A DNA stretch of 64,000 bases from assembly GCA_021324915.1 (NCBI GenBank), contig JAJPIC010000024.1, positions 1 through 64,000 of the forward strand, written 5' to 3'. The stretch is from Beijerinckiaceae bacterium (GTDB taxonomy: Bacteria > Pseudomonadota > Alphaproteobacteria > Rhizobiales > Beijerinckiaceae). The position numbers and the translations under genes are program-made. Below the pieces are notes generated by a model, which saw nothing but the letters and a program-made list of their open reading frames with translations, did no database searches and was not told the DNA's origin. Shown piece by piece: positions 19,901 to 28,951 of the stretch. Position 1 is the stretch's first letter. The number at the start of each line of letters is the position of its first letter.

Positions 19901-21317
19901 TGAAAAGCTGAAAGAGGAGATGGCGTCGACGGTCGCGACGCTTGCGGAAAGAAACGCCGCGCTGCAGGACATGATCGGCAATGCCGATATGAGCTTTGTC
20001 GCGATCGAGACGGCGCTCGCCGCGCGCATTCAGCAATTCGAGCAGGCGATTTCCGACATTACCAAAGAGATGGAGGATCTCGGCGCCAATGCGGGCACGA
20101 CGATCGGCAGCGCTCGGGCGCTCTACGAGACGATCGCGCATCAGCAGCAGCAGCTTGCGGCGGCGGCTGCCGATCTCGCTCGCTCGCAGTCCGAGCTCGA
20201 TCGCACCTTGAACGAGCGCCGCGCGGCGCTCGAGGGCTTGCTCGCCTCCGCTCAGGCGCAGCGCGAGGAATTCGATGGCGTGATGTCGTCGTTCTCGGCG
20301 CTCGTCGATGAATCCTTCCATCGCGTCGAGACTCGTGCGCATGAAATCGGCACCTTCCTCGCCGAGACGTCACAGACGACCGCCGGAATGGTCGAGCGCC
20401 AATTCGGCGGAATCCGCGAGGCGCTCGGCAGCGAGCGGGAACGCACCGCGGCGCTCCTGCGCGCCGCCTACGAACAGGCGAATGGCGACATTGAAAATAT
20501 TCTCGGCCAATCGACCGCGCGGTTTCAGACTGCGGCCGCCGAAATGCGCGGCCTTGCGCGGGAGATCCAGCGCGAGCTTGAGGCAACGCGTGAGGAATTG
20601 CGGCGCAATTCCGTGGTCCTGCCGCAGGAAACCGCCGAGCAGACCGCGGCCATGCGGCGTGTCGTGGCCGATCAGATCAAGGCGCTCAACGAGTTGACCG
20701 ACATCGTTGCGCGCTCGGGCCATGCTTACGATCTTTCGGATCCCTTCGCCTCGCGTTCCGAGGGCGGCTCGCGGCGGCTCGAGAGCAGCCGGCCTGAGCC
20801 GGTGCGCGATCCGGAGCCTGCGCGGTCCGACTCGCGCTCGGCGCGCGGGCCGATCAATCCCCCGCGCCCGCCTGCCGAGCGCGGCTCCGGCTGGCTTTCC
20901 GATCTGCTGGCGCGCGCCTCGCGCGAGGATCAGCCGGCGCGGCCGACGCCGCATCTGCCGCGCGCCCCGCAACAGAACGAGCCACTCGAGACGATCTCGC
21001 ACGATATTGCCCGGATGGTCGATCATGCGGCGATTGCCGAGGCTTGGGACAATTATCGGCGCGGCGACATGAACGCCTTCACGCGCTCGCTTTATGTCGG
21101 GCGCGGCCCGCAGACCTTCGACGAGATCCGCCGGCGCTACCGCAACGATCTCGAATTCCGCAATACGGTCGATCGCTATGTGCAGGAGTTCGAGCGGCTG
21201 CTGGCCGACGTGAGCCGCGACGATCGCGACGACACCCTGACCCGCACCTATCTCACCTCGGAGACGGGCAAGGTCTATACGATGCTCGCGCATGCCGCGG
21301 GCAGGCTCGGCGGCTAG
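16935..21317 (+). CDS. Large membrane-anchored coiled-coil (apolipoprotein-like) protein
   Basis: 1460 aa; N-terminal TM pair, ~1000 aa of A/E/L-rich repeats, conserved-looking C-terminal globular region AWDNYRRGDMNAFTRSLYVGRGPQTFDEIRRRY. Confidence 0.85.
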   Translation: MATNKAQDPAAAALSAIEEALNLTGEGPAQKAPEISTPIFPKASDPDKTPRMMKRHSELPVAQVAGGQSEAPPAVENGRLARKLPEIEEHPLFAPKKPERSKPDFAAERSPVAPVPAANDDRDSIGAMLRAVNKKPTSVSLIVAAVFSAIWLLLSALYFATHRAEILGSGGVRTELAFFAFATVAPIAFFLVTGVLARRAEEMRLTARSMVEVAMRLAEPEAVASEQMVTLSQAIRREIVSMGDGIERALARAGELETLVRSEVSNLERSYSDNERRIRALVEELSAERESMQANGERMRNAIGGAQDSFARELENASAGLAENLSAAAASITMSLGAKAEEIRFALTQVGDQLAESLAGQAESVLGRLEQARVGVEATAGQASTEIAETLARRLAEIESTVGQVSTELSEQVARRLAEVEATVGQANAEMSESFSQRLAEIDTQLRSSGDVLMTDVVQRIEESSGRINSVLHEAISTLTMQSDKLSERLSQSTHDSLETFSYHAGTLNDRFGQSVSEAINAIATHSERVTETLAERLGQFEEAIAGQGNTIADRIGENAQHLTTALSKQLEAIETVLAVQGGELDGKFEARAQHTADLFAEQTQAFEDRAGAKVQAIADTFEELIGRIDSALDGRAQALNEALAARTIDIAKILGEGGREVIQALESRADEIDRVLLDRAASVGETLSSKADEVNQTLGATLGDIGESLSAKIEEINRSLASRADDIHQVLGGRAEEIHLALGGKAEEIYHALGGKADEINQALGGKVDEITQALGGKADEIHQALGWKAATIADTLDGRIARFEDQVVGRLEAISTEFDTRGRELAENLATRAQEIDSNLSHHSANISAALDQESGALANLLSGRADTLKELLGQASTDLDSTLAERITEIGGVLATRVNEIGAALATRLSELQGALDERSQNLHATLRARSDEFHALLETKGTDLVANLGQKQAELASTIDQSSANLAETLASGAAAAVESLISTNEKLKEEMASTVATLAERNAALQDMIGNADMSFVAIETALAARIQQFEQAISDITKEMEDLGANAGTTIGSARALYETIAHQQQQLAAAAADLARSQSELDRTLNERRAALEGLLASAQAQREEFDGVMSSFSALVDESFHRVETRAHEIGTFLAETSQTTAGMVERQFGGIREALGSERERTAALLRAAYEQANGDIENILGQSTARFQTAAAEMRGLAREIQRELEATREELRRNSVVLPQETAEQTAAMRRVVADQIKALNELTDIVARSGHAYDLSDPFASRSEGGSRRLESSRPEPVRDPEPARSDSRSARGPINPPRPPAERGSGWLSDLLARASREDQPARPTPHLPRAPQQNEPLETISHDIARMVDHAAIAEAWDNYRRGDMNAFTRSLYVGRGPQTFDEIRRRYRNDLEFRNTVDRYVQEFERLLADVSRDDRDDTLTRTYLTSETGKVYTMLAHAAGRLGG
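19128..19292 (+). repeat. 33-bp tandem coding repeat (5 units, 11 aa each, L-G-G-K-A-D-E-I-x-Q-A)
   Basis: ctcggcggcaaggccgacgagatcnnncaggcg-type units start at 19128, 19161, 19194, 19227 and 19260. Confidence 0.88.
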
Positions 21318-21325
21318 ACTAGATC

Positions 21326-21406
21326 CGTCATTGCGCGAGTGAAGCGAAGCAATCCAGGGAAAGGCGCCTGGAGTGCTTCGTCGCGCTTCGCGTTTCCCGC
21401 AATGAC
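21326..21406. repeat. Imperfect inverted repeat (intergenic, REP/BIME-like)
   Basis: cgtcattgcgcgagtgaagcgaagcaatcca ... ggagtgcttcgtcgcgcttcgcgtttcccgcaatgac; arms are complementary. Confidence 0.75.
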
Positions 21407-21413
21407 AATTGCC

Positions 21414-21781
21414 AGCCGGCCTATAAGCCGGGTTCAGTATGGCGCGCGAAAGCGCGCGTGATGGCCATTCATCTGGGACGGCCGTTACCGGCCGCCTCAA
21501 GCAACCAACCCGGACGCCGGTCCGGAGACGGACCTGCGGCTCTTGCGAGCCGCGTGCGCCCCTATTCGGTCTTGCTCCCGGTGGGGCTTGCCATGCCGCG
21601 CATGTTGCCATCCGCGCGGTGCGCTCTTACCGCACCGTTTCACCCTTGCCTGCCGAGCGGCAGGCGGTCTGCTTTTCTGTGGCGCTTTCCCTGGGGTCGC
21701 CCCCGCCGGACATTTTCCGGCACCGTGTCTCCATGGAGCCCGGACTTTCCTCCGCTTTGAGCGGCGGCCATCCGGCCGACT
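21414..21781 (-). ncRNA. rnpB: RNase P RNA, bacterial class A
   Basis: Reverse complement reads AGTCGGCCGGATGGCC...GAGGAAAGTCCGGGCTCC...ACAGAAAAGCAGACCGCC...GGTGAAACGGTGCGGTAAGAGCGCACCG...GCAAGCCCCACCGGGAGCAAGACCGAATAGGGG...CCCAGATGAATGGCCATC...GAACCCGGCTTATAGGCCGGCT. The 5' and 3' ends pair as P1. Confidence 0.97.
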
Positions 21782-21886
21782 GGCCGAATCGAGATAGGCG
21801 CGACGCGCGCCGGCGTCAACTTGCCATAATTCTGAGGGATTTGCGGACACCGCCAAGCCGCAACATGCCGGTGCGAGGGGAAGAAT

Positions 21887-22207
21887 ATGACCAGATCATT
21901 CGGAGCTGCGCTCGCCATGGCCATTCTGCTCGCCGGTTGCGGCTATACGCCGGAACAGCGCGCCACATCGGGCGCGGCACTTGGCGGCGCGACCGGGCTT
22001 GCGATCGGTGCCGCCGCCGGACATAGCCCCGTCGCCGCGCTGGCAGGGGGCGTTCTGGGGGCAGCGACCGGAGCCACCGTCGGCGCAGCTACCACTCCGC
22101 CACCTCCGCCGCCTGGCTATGCGCCGCCTCCGCCGCCTCCGCCGCCGCGTTGCGCGAGGACGGGCTATGATTACTACGGCAATCCGGTCTGCGTCGCCTG
22201 GTACTAG
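21887..22207 (+). CDS. Glycine-zipper lipoprotein with poly-proline linker
   Basis: Lipobox LLAGCG; GAALGGATGLAIGAAAG glycine zipper; PPPPPP stretches; C-terminal YYGNPVCVAWY. Confidence 0.85.
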   Translation: MTRSFGAALAMAILLAGCGYTPEQRATSGAALGGATGLAIGAAAGHSPVAALAGGVLGAATGATVGAATTPPPPPPGYAPPPPPPPPRCARTGYDYYGNPVCVAWY

Positions 22208-22268
22208 AGCGGGATGCGAAAAGTGGATAAAGGCATTTCGCGCAGAATCGATCACGTTCATCGTGATC
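22203..22268. repeat. Solo, shortened copy of the window-start palindromic repeat
   Basis: actagagcgggatgcgaaaagtggataaaggcatttcgcgcagaatcgatcacgttcatcgtgatc; gatcacg-ttcat-cgtgatc hairpin. Confidence 0.85.
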
Positions 22269-22281
22269 CGATACGCCTCTG

Positions 22282-23031
22282 ATGCGCCCATTCGCGCCGG
22301 ACTCGCCTCTCGCCAAAATTCATCCTTCGCCCAACTTCGGGGCGCGGAAGGGCAAAGGCCCGGATTCGATTATTCTTCATTATACCGGGATGGCCGATGG
22401 CGCGGCGGCGCTGGCGAGGCTCAGCGATCCGAAGGCGGAAGTCTCGGCGCATTATTTCATCGATGAAACAGGCGACATTCTCCAACTGGTGCCCGAAGCG
22501 CGGCGCGCTTGGCATGCCGGCCAATCTTGTTGGGCCGGCGAAAGCGATATGAATTCCGCTTCGATCGGGATCGAACTGCAGAACGGCGGACATGAGTTCG
22601 GCGCGCCGGCCTATCCCAAAGCGCAGATCGACGCGGTCATCGCGCTCTGCCGTGACATCGCGTGCCGGCATAAGATCGCGCCGCAGCGCATTCTCGCTCA
22701 TTCGGATATTGCGCCTGGCCGTAAGATCGATCCCGGCGAATATTTTCCGTGGGGTACGCTCGCGGAAGCCGGAATCGGCCTCTATGTGCGCCCGCATCCG
22801 ATCGAAAATGATCCGCCGCTCGCACGCGGTGCAAAGGGCGGCGCGGTCGCGGCCGTGCAGGGCATGCTCGCCGCCTATGGCTATGACGTCGAGCCGAGCG
22901 GCGATTATGACGAAAGGACCGAAATCGTCGTCGCCGCCTTCCAGCGCCATTTCCGTCCGGCGCGGATCGACGGCAAGGCGGATCGCTCCACGATCGCGAC
23001 GCTCAAGGCCTTGATGGCGGCAAGGCCTTAA
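22282..23031 (+). CDS. N-acetylmuramoyl-L-alanine amidase (Amidase_2 plus peptidoglycan-binding domain)
   Basis: SIILHYTGMADGAAALARLSDPKAEVSAHYFID, HSDIAPGRKIDPGEYFPW; C-terminal PG_binding_1-like AVQGMLAAYGYDVEPSGDYDERTEIVVAAFQRHFRP. Confidence 0.92.
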   Translation: MRPFAPDSPLAKIHPSPNFGARKGKGPDSIILHYTGMADGAAALARLSDPKAEVSAHYFIDETGDILQLVPEARRAWHAGQSCWAGESDMNSASIGIELQNGGHEFGAPAYPKAQIDAVIALCRDIACRHKIAPQRILAHSDIAPGRKIDPGEYFPWGTLAEAGIGLYVRPHPIENDPPLARGAKGGAVAAVQGMLAAYGYDVEPSGDYDERTEIVVAAFQRHFRPARIDGKADRSTIATLKALMAARP

Positions 23032-23058
23032 TCCTCTCCCCGTTTATGGGAAGAGGGT

Positions 23059-26000
23059 CTATTCCGCTGCGGCGGGCGTCGCGGTCCGATCATAATTGAG
23101 AATCGGCGCGAGCCAGCGCTCGATCTCTTCCGGCGGCATGCCTTTGCGCTTCGCGTAATCCTCGACCTGGTCGCGTTCGATTTTGCCGACGCCGAAATAG
23201 CTCGCCTCGGGATGCGCGAAATAAAGGCCGCTCACCGACGAACCCGGCCACATCGCATAGGACTCGGTGAGCTTCACGCCAATGCGACGCTCGGCTTCCA
23301 AAAGGCGAAAGAGCGTGGCCTTTTCGGTATGATCGGGCTGCGCCGGATAGCCGGGCGCCGGGCGAATGCCGCGATAGGACTCGCCGATCCGCTCCTCGTT
23401 GCTCAGCGCCTCGTCCGGCGCATAGGCCCAGAACTCGCGGCGCACGCGCTCGTGCATCTGTTCGGCAAACGCCTCGGCGATCCGGTCGGCCAGCGCTTTG
23501 ACGAGGATCGCGCGATAATCATCGTTCGCCTTGGCGAAGCGCTCGGCGAATTTCTCTTCGCGGGCGCCGGCCGTCACCACGAAGGCGCCGATATAATCGG
23601 CCTTGCCGCTCGAAGCCGGAGCGACGAAATCGGAAAGGGCGAGATTCGACCGGCCCTCGCGCTTGCTGAGTTGCTGGCGCAAAGTATGGAAAGTCGCGAG
23701 CTCTTCCGTGCGCGACTCGCCCGTGTAAAGGCGGATATCGTCGCCGACCGAATTGGCCGGCCAGAAGCCGATCACCGCCTTGGGATCGAACCAGCGCTCG
23801 GCAATGATGCGCTGGAGCATATCCTGCGCGTCTTCATAGAGCTGGCGCGCGGCGGTTCCCTGTTCCGGATCGTCGAGAATATCCGGAAAGACGCCGCGCA
23901 ATTCCCACGTGCGGAAAAAAGGCGTCCAATCGATATAGGGAACGAGGTCCGCCACATCGTAGCTGCCGAAAATGCGCGTGCCGGTGAAGAGCGGCTTCGG
24001 CGGATCGTAAGTTGAAAAATCGAGTCTCAAGGCGTTGGCGCGCGCTTGCGCGAGCGGCAATCGCCGCTTGTCGGCTTCGGCGCGCTGATGCGCATCCGCC
24101 ACTTTGCGATATTCGGCACGCACCCTGTCGATATAGGCATCACGTGCTTCCGGTGAGAGCAACGCCTGCACCGTGCCTACCGCGCGGCTTGCATCCGTGA
24201 CATAGACGGTCTGGCCGCGATGATAATTCGGGTGGATTTTCACGGCGGTATGGACACGGCTCGTCGTCGCCCCGCCGATCAAGAGCGGCAGGTCGAAACC
24301 CTCGCGCTCCATCTCGGACGCGACGAAGCACATTTCTTCGAGTGAGGGCGTGATGAGCCCGGAGAGGCCGATGGCATCGACCTTCTCAGCGCGCGCCGTC
24401 TCGAGGATCTTGGCTGCCGGCACCATGACGCCGAGATCGATGATCTCGTAATTGTTGCAGGCGAGCACGACGCCGACGATGTTCTTGCCGATATCGTGCA
24501 CGTCGCCTTTGACGGTGGCCATGAGGATCTTGCCGGCGCTCTGACGCGCGCCGCCCGCTTCCTTCTCCTGCTCCATATAGGGCAGGAGATAGGCGACCGC
24601 CTGTTTCATCACGCGTGCCGATTTGACCACCTGTGGCAGAAACATTTTGCCCGAGCCGAAAAGATCGCCGACGACATTCATGCCGGCCATCAGCGGACCT
24701 TCGATCACATCGAGCGGACGCGTTGCTTTCTGCCGCGCCTCTTCGACGTCGGCCTCGATGAATTCGGAAATGCCGGCGACGAGCGCGTGTTCGAGCCGTT
24801 TCTCGACCGGCGCTTCGCGCCATGCGAGATCCTTCTCTTTCGCTTCCGTCGTCTTGCCGCGATAGCTTTCGGCAAGCGCCAGCAGCCGCTCGGTGGCATT
24901 CGGACCGCGGTTGAGCACGACGTCCTCGCAGGCTTCGCGCAGCTCCGGCTCGATATCGTCGTAGACGGCGAGCTGGCCGGCATTGACGATGCCCATGTCC
25001 ATGCCCGCGGCGATCGCGTGATAGAGAAAGACCGAGTGCATGGCCTCTCGCACGCGCTCATTGCCGCGGAAGGAGAAGGAAAGATTGGAGACGCCGCCGG
25101 AAATATGGACGAGGGGGAAACGGTTGCGGATTTCCCGCGCCGTTTCGATGAAATCGACTCCGTAATTATTGTGCTCTTCGATGCCGGTCGCGACGGCAAA
25201 AATGTTCGGATCGAAGATGATGTCTTCGGGAGGCACGCCGACCTTCTCGGTCAAAATCGCATAGGCGCGGCTGAGCGTCTCTATGCGGCGCTCGCGCGTG
25301 TCGGCCTGGCCCTTCTCGTCGAAAGCCATGACGACGACCGCCGCGCCATAGCGGCGCACGGCCTTCGCCTGTTCGACGAATTTTTCTTCGCCTTCCTTCA
25401 GCGAAATCGAATTGACGACAGGTTTGCCCTGGATTGTCTTCAGTCCCGCCTCGATCACCGAGAATTTCGATGAATCGACCATGATCGGCACGCGGGCAAT
25501 GTCGGGCTCCGAGGCGACGAGGTTCAAGAATTTGGCCATCGCGTCTTCGGAATCGAGCAGGCCTTCGTCCATATTGACGTCGATGATCTGGGCGCCATTG
25601 GCGACCTGATCGCGCGCAACGTCGAGCGCGGTCGCGAAATCTCCGTCCTTGATCAATTTTCGGAACCTCGCGGAGCCCGTCACATTGGTGCGCTCTCCGA
25701 CATTGACGAAGCGGATGTCGGAGGTGAGCGTGAAGGGTTCGAGCCCGGAGAGGCGCAGAAGCGCCGGCACTTTCGGGATCGCGCGCGGCGGAATGTCCTT
25801 CACGCGCTTGGCGATTGCATGAATATGGGCGGGCGTCGTGCCGCAGCAGCCGCCGACGATATTGACGAGGCCGGATTGGGCGAATTCGCCGATGAGCCCT
25901 GCCATGTAATCCGGGCTCTCGTCGTAGAGACCGAATTCATTGGGCAGGCCGGCGTTGGGATAAGCGCAGATGAGCGTGTCGGCCGCGCGCGCGAGCTCGG

Positions 26001-26793
26001 CGAGATGCGTGCGCATTTCGCGTGCGCCGAGCGCGCAATTGAGCCCGATCGAGAGGGGCTTTGCATGGCGCAGCGAATACCAGAAAGCGGTCGGCGTTTG
26101 GCCCGAGAGGGTGCGACCCGAGAGATCCGTGATCGTGCCCGAGATCATGATCGGATATTTGCGGCCGAGCCTTTCGAACACATCGTCGATACCGACGAGC
26201 GCCGCCTTCGCGTTCAACGTGTCGAAGATCGTCTCGATCAAGAGAATATCGGCGCCGCCTTCGATCAAAGCCTCAGCCGATTCGGCATAGGCCCTCCGCA
26301 ATTCGTCGAAGGTCACGGCGCGAAAGCCGGGATTGTTCACGTCCGGCGAAATAGAGGCCGTGCGATTGGTCGGTCCCATCGCGCCGGCGACGAAGCGCTG
26401 CCGCCCGTCCTTCGCTTGCGCAAGTTCGACCGCCTCGCGGCAGAGCTGCGCAGCCGCGCGGTTCAATTCCGGCACGAGCTCTTCCATGCCATAATCGGCC
26501 TGAGCGATGCGCGTCGAAGAAAACGTGTTCGTTGCGATGATATCGGCGCCCGCCTCTGCATAGGCCAAATGGATGGCGCGGATCGCATCGGGCTGGGTGA
26601 GCACGAGCAGATCGTTGTTGCCGCGCAGGTCGCGCGGCCAGTCGGCGAACCGCGAGCCGCGGAAATCCGCCTCGCTGAACTTATGCGTCTGGATCATCGT
26701 GCCCATGGCGCCGTCGAGCACGAGAATGCGGCTCTTCGCCTGCGCGCGGATGATCTCTTCTGCGTTCGGCTCGGAATGGGTCATGCTTGTCAC
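23059..26793 (-). CDS. metH: Cobalamin-dependent methionine synthase
   Basis: 1244 aa; [53 protein letters not shown] (B12 binding), C-terminal AdoMet activation domain [12 protein letters not shown]. Confidence 0.97.
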   Translation of the reverse strand: MTSMTHSEPNAEEIIRAQAKSRILVLDGAMGTMIQTHKFSEADFRGSRFADWPRDLRGNNDLLVLTQPDAIRAIHLAYAEAGADIIATNTFSSTRIAQADYGMEELVPELNRAAAQLCREAVELAQAKDGRQRFVAGAMGPTNRTASISPDVNNPGFRAVTFDELRRAYAESAEALIEGGADILLIETIFDTLNAKAALVGIDDVFERLGRKYPIMISGTITDLSGRTLSGQTPTAFWYSLRHAKPLSIGLNCALGAREMRTHLAELARAADTLICAYPNAGLPNEFGLYDESPDYMAGLIGEFAQSGLVNIVGGCCGTTPAHIHAIAKRVKDIPPRAIPKVPALLRLSGLEPFTLTSDIRFVNVGERTNVTGSARFRKLIKDGDFATALDVARDQVANGAQIIDVNMDEGLLDSEDAMAKFLNLVASEPDIARVPIMVDSSKFSVIEAGLKTIQGKPVVNSISLKEGEEKFVEQAKAVRRYGAAVVVMAFDEKGQADTRERRIETLSRAYAILTEKVGVPPEDIIFDPNIFAVATGIEEHNNYGVDFIETAREIRNRFPLVHISGGVSNLSFSFRGNERVREAMHSVFLYHAIAAGMDMGIVNAGQLAVYDDIEPELREACEDVVLNRGPNATERLLALAESYRGKTTEAKEKDLAWREAPVEKRLEHALVAGISEFIEADVEEARQKATRPLDVIEGPLMAGMNVVGDLFGSGKMFLPQVVKSARVMKQAVAYLLPYMEQEKEAGGARQSAGKILMATVKGDVHDIGKNIVGVVLACNNYEIIDLGVMVPAAKILETARAEKVDAIGLSGLITPSLEEMCFVASEMEREGFDLPLLIGGATTSRVHTAVKIHPNYHRGQTVYVTDASRAVGTVQALLSPEARDAYIDRVRAEYRKVADAHQRAEADKRRLPLAQARANALRLDFSTYDPPKPLFTGTRIFGSYDVADLVPYIDWTPFFRTWELRGVFPDILDDPEQGTAARQLYEDAQDMLQRIIAERWFDPKAVIGFWPANSVGDDIRLYTGESRTEELATFHTLRQQLSKREGRSNLALSDFVAPASSGKADYIGAFVVTAGAREEKFAERFAKANDDYRAILVKALADRIAEAFAEQMHERVRREFWAYAPDEALSNEERIGESYRGIRPAPGYPAQPDHTEKATLFRLLEAERRIGVKLTESYAMWPGSSVSGLYFAHPEASYFGVGKIERDQVEDYAKRKGMPPEEIERWLAPILNYDRTATPAAAE

Positions 26794-26795
26794 GA

Positions 26796-27755
26796 TTATT
26801 GCCTGCTCCCGTTTGCGGAAGAAGCTGCCCCGCGCAGCGAGACGGACGAGGGCTGCTGGTATTGCGGGCGCACGCCCAAGAGATGGCAGATGGCAAAGAC
26901 AAGATCGGCGCGGTTCATCGTGTAGAAATGGAAATGGTCGATGCCCTCGTCAACGAGATCGAAGACCTGTTCGGCCGTAACGGTCGCGGCAATCAGCCGC
27001 CGCGTCGTCGGATCGTCGTCGAGACCTTCAAAGCGATTGGCGAGCCATTGGGGGATAGAGGCGCCGGCGCGACGCGCAAAGAGCGCCGTCTGCTTGAAAT
27101 TCTGCACCGGGACGATGCCGGGCACGATCGGGATTGTGATGCCGCGCGCCTGCGCCTTGTCGAGAAAGCGCAAGTAAACCTCGTTCTCGAAGAAGAATTG
27201 AGTGATGGCGCGCGTCGCCCCCGCATCGATCTTGGCCTTGAGCACGTCGATGTCCTGATCGATCGATGGGCTCTCTGGATGGCCTTCGGGATAGGCGGAT
27301 ACGGTGATCTCGAAATCGGCGATGTTCTTGAGGCCGGCCACCAGCGCGGTCGAGTTCTTATATCCTTCGGAATGCGGCAAGAAGGGCATGCCGGGACCGC
27401 CGGTCGGATCGCCGCGCAAGGCGACCACATGGCGCACGCCGATGTTCCAATAATCGCGGGCGATCGCATCGATCTCCGAACAGGGCGCACCGACGCAGGT
27501 CAGATGTGCCGCCGGCTTGATGTCGGTCTCTTTCAGAATGCGCGCGACCGTCGCGTGGGTGCGCTCGCGCGTCTTGCCGCCCGCGCCATAGGTCACGGAG
27601 ACGAATTCGGGACAGAGCGGCGCAAGCCGCGTGATCGAAGACCAGAGGATCTCCTCCATTTCCGCAGTCTGCGGCGGAAAGAACTCGAAGGACACGGAGA
27701 TCCCCGTGCACGTGCTGTGGCTGGCGCGAGGCTGTGACTGGTAGATCAGAGTCAT
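26796..27755 (-). CDS. metF: Methylenetetrahydrofolate reductase
   Basis: [49 protein letters not shown]. Start placed at ATG 27755; the long 848-aa ORF extension is rejected. Confidence 0.94.
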   Translation of the reverse strand: MTLIYQSQPRASHSTCTGISVSFEFFPPQTAEMEEILWSSITRLAPLCPEFVSVTYGAGGKTRERTHATVARILKETDIKPAAHLTCVGAPCSEIDAIARDYWNIGVRHVVALRGDPTGGPGMPFLPHSEGYKNSTALVAGLKNIADFEITVSAYPEGHPESPSIDQDIDVLKAKIDAGATRAITQFFFENEVYLRFLDKAQARGITIPIVPGIVPVQNFKQTALFARRAGASIPQWLANRFEGLDDDPTTRRLIAATVTAEQVFDLVDEGIDHFHFYTMNRADLVFAICHLLGVRPQYQQPSSVSLRGAASSANGSRQ

Positions 27756-28753
27756 CAGGCGAACTCCCGCGAGGTCAGAGGCAGTGGATCGGAAATGATG
27801 CGCCGGTCGCGGCCAAGCCACAGCGAGACCGTGAGCTTGCCCTCGCCCTGATCCGGCACGAGATCGCGCCGTTCGATGACGTCGAGCCCGGCTTCTTGCA
27901 TCAGTTCGGCGATCTCTTCGCCCGCGAAGCCGAGCCGGCGATGCGCGTGCAATTCGCGCAGGCTCTCTTCCGCATGCGGCGCGAAGTCGACAATGAGCAG
28001 ACGCCCCGAGGCGCGTAGCGCGCGCGCCGCTTCGCGCACGGCACGCGCCGGATCGTCGAGATAATGCAGGACCTGGTGGATGACGACGAGGTCGTAGAAA
28101 TCGCGCTCGACGGGCAGGGCATAGATATCGCCCTGGCGCAATTGCACATTGCGCAGGCCGGCTTTCTCGAGCCGCGCGCGGGCGACGGCGAGCATTTGCG
28201 GCGATTGGTCGACGCCGATTGCACGCACCGCATGCGGCGCCAAAAGCTCGAGCATGCGTCCCGTGCCGGTGCCGAGGTCGAGCACGGATTGAAGCGGAGC
28301 CGAGCCCACGAGATCTAATATTGTCGCTTCGACGCGCTCTTCCGGAATGTGCAGCGCGCGCAATTCGTCCCAATTGGCGGCATGCGCCGCGAAATAGCGC
28401 GCCGCCTGTTCGGCCCGCGCGCGGCGTACTTCGGCAAGGCGAACACGATCGGCCGTGAGGACCTCGTCCTGATGCCGCAGCCGGGCGAGGATATCGCGCA
28501 CGAGCGCGGCAGCCCCGCCCGGGGCGATGTAAAAGAAGACCCAGGCGCCTTCGCGATGACGTTCGACGAGCTCGGCTTCGACCAGCAGCTTCAAATGGCG
28601 CGAGACGCGCGGCTGCGACTGGCCGAGGATCGTGACGAGCTCGGTGACGGTGAGCTCGGCCTCGGAGAGGAGCGCGAGCAGGCGCAGGCGCGTCGGCTCG
28701 GCGGCGGCGGCGAGCGCGGCAAGGAGAGAATCGAATGTGGTCTCGGGCTTCAT
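27755..28753 (-). CDS. ArsR-family HTH regulator fused to a class I SAM methyltransferase (SahR-like)
   Basis: N-terminal ArsR HTH (TVTELVTILGQSQPRVSRHLKLLVEAELVERHREG) and C-terminal VLDLGTGTGRMLELLAPHAVRAIGVDQSPQML; TGATG overlap with metF. Confidence 0.9.
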   Translation of the reverse strand: MKPETTFDSLLAALAAAAEPTRLRLLALLSEAELTVTELVTILGQSQPRVSRHLKLLVEAELVERHREGAWVFFYIAPGGAAALVRDILARLRHQDEVLTADRVRLAEVRRARAEQAARYFAAHAANWDELRALHIPEERVEATILDLVGSAPLQSVLDLGTGTGRMLELLAPHAVRAIGVDQSPQMLAVARARLEKAGLRNVQLRQGDIYALPVERDFYDLVVIHQVLHYLDDPARAVREAARALRASGRLLIVDFAPHAEESLRELHAHRRLGFAGEEIAELMQEAGLDVIERRDLVPDQGEGKLTVSLWLGRDRRIISDPLPLTSREFA

Positions 28754-28780
28754 GGGTTCGGTGTTCGCTTACGCGATCAT

Positions 28781-28800
28781 ATATAAAGATATGTTTATAT
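28781..28800. promoter_or_regulatory. Candidate SahR-type palindromic operator
   Basis: ATATAAA-GATATG-TTTATAT perfect 7-bp inverted repeat 28 bp upstream of the sahR-like start. Confidence 0.6.
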
Positions 28801-28951
28801 TGTAAAGAAGCTTGAGGCCGATTGAGCAAAAGAGGGATTTTTGCGGATTGTACCTGCGCAAGGTCCGTCGTTTGTACGATTAGTGTTCTCCGTACGTTCT
28901 TTACAGCCTGAGCGGTGCGGGCTAGCTTTCCGGCCAATTCCGGAGGGCTCG

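Noticed and set aside
19065-20342. 425-aa ORF on the minus strand
   Set aside because: Antisense shadow of the repetitive coiled-coil gene.
21439-22026. 195-aa ORF on the plus strand
   Set aside because: Runs antisense through rnpB; the RNase P RNA signature explains the sequence.
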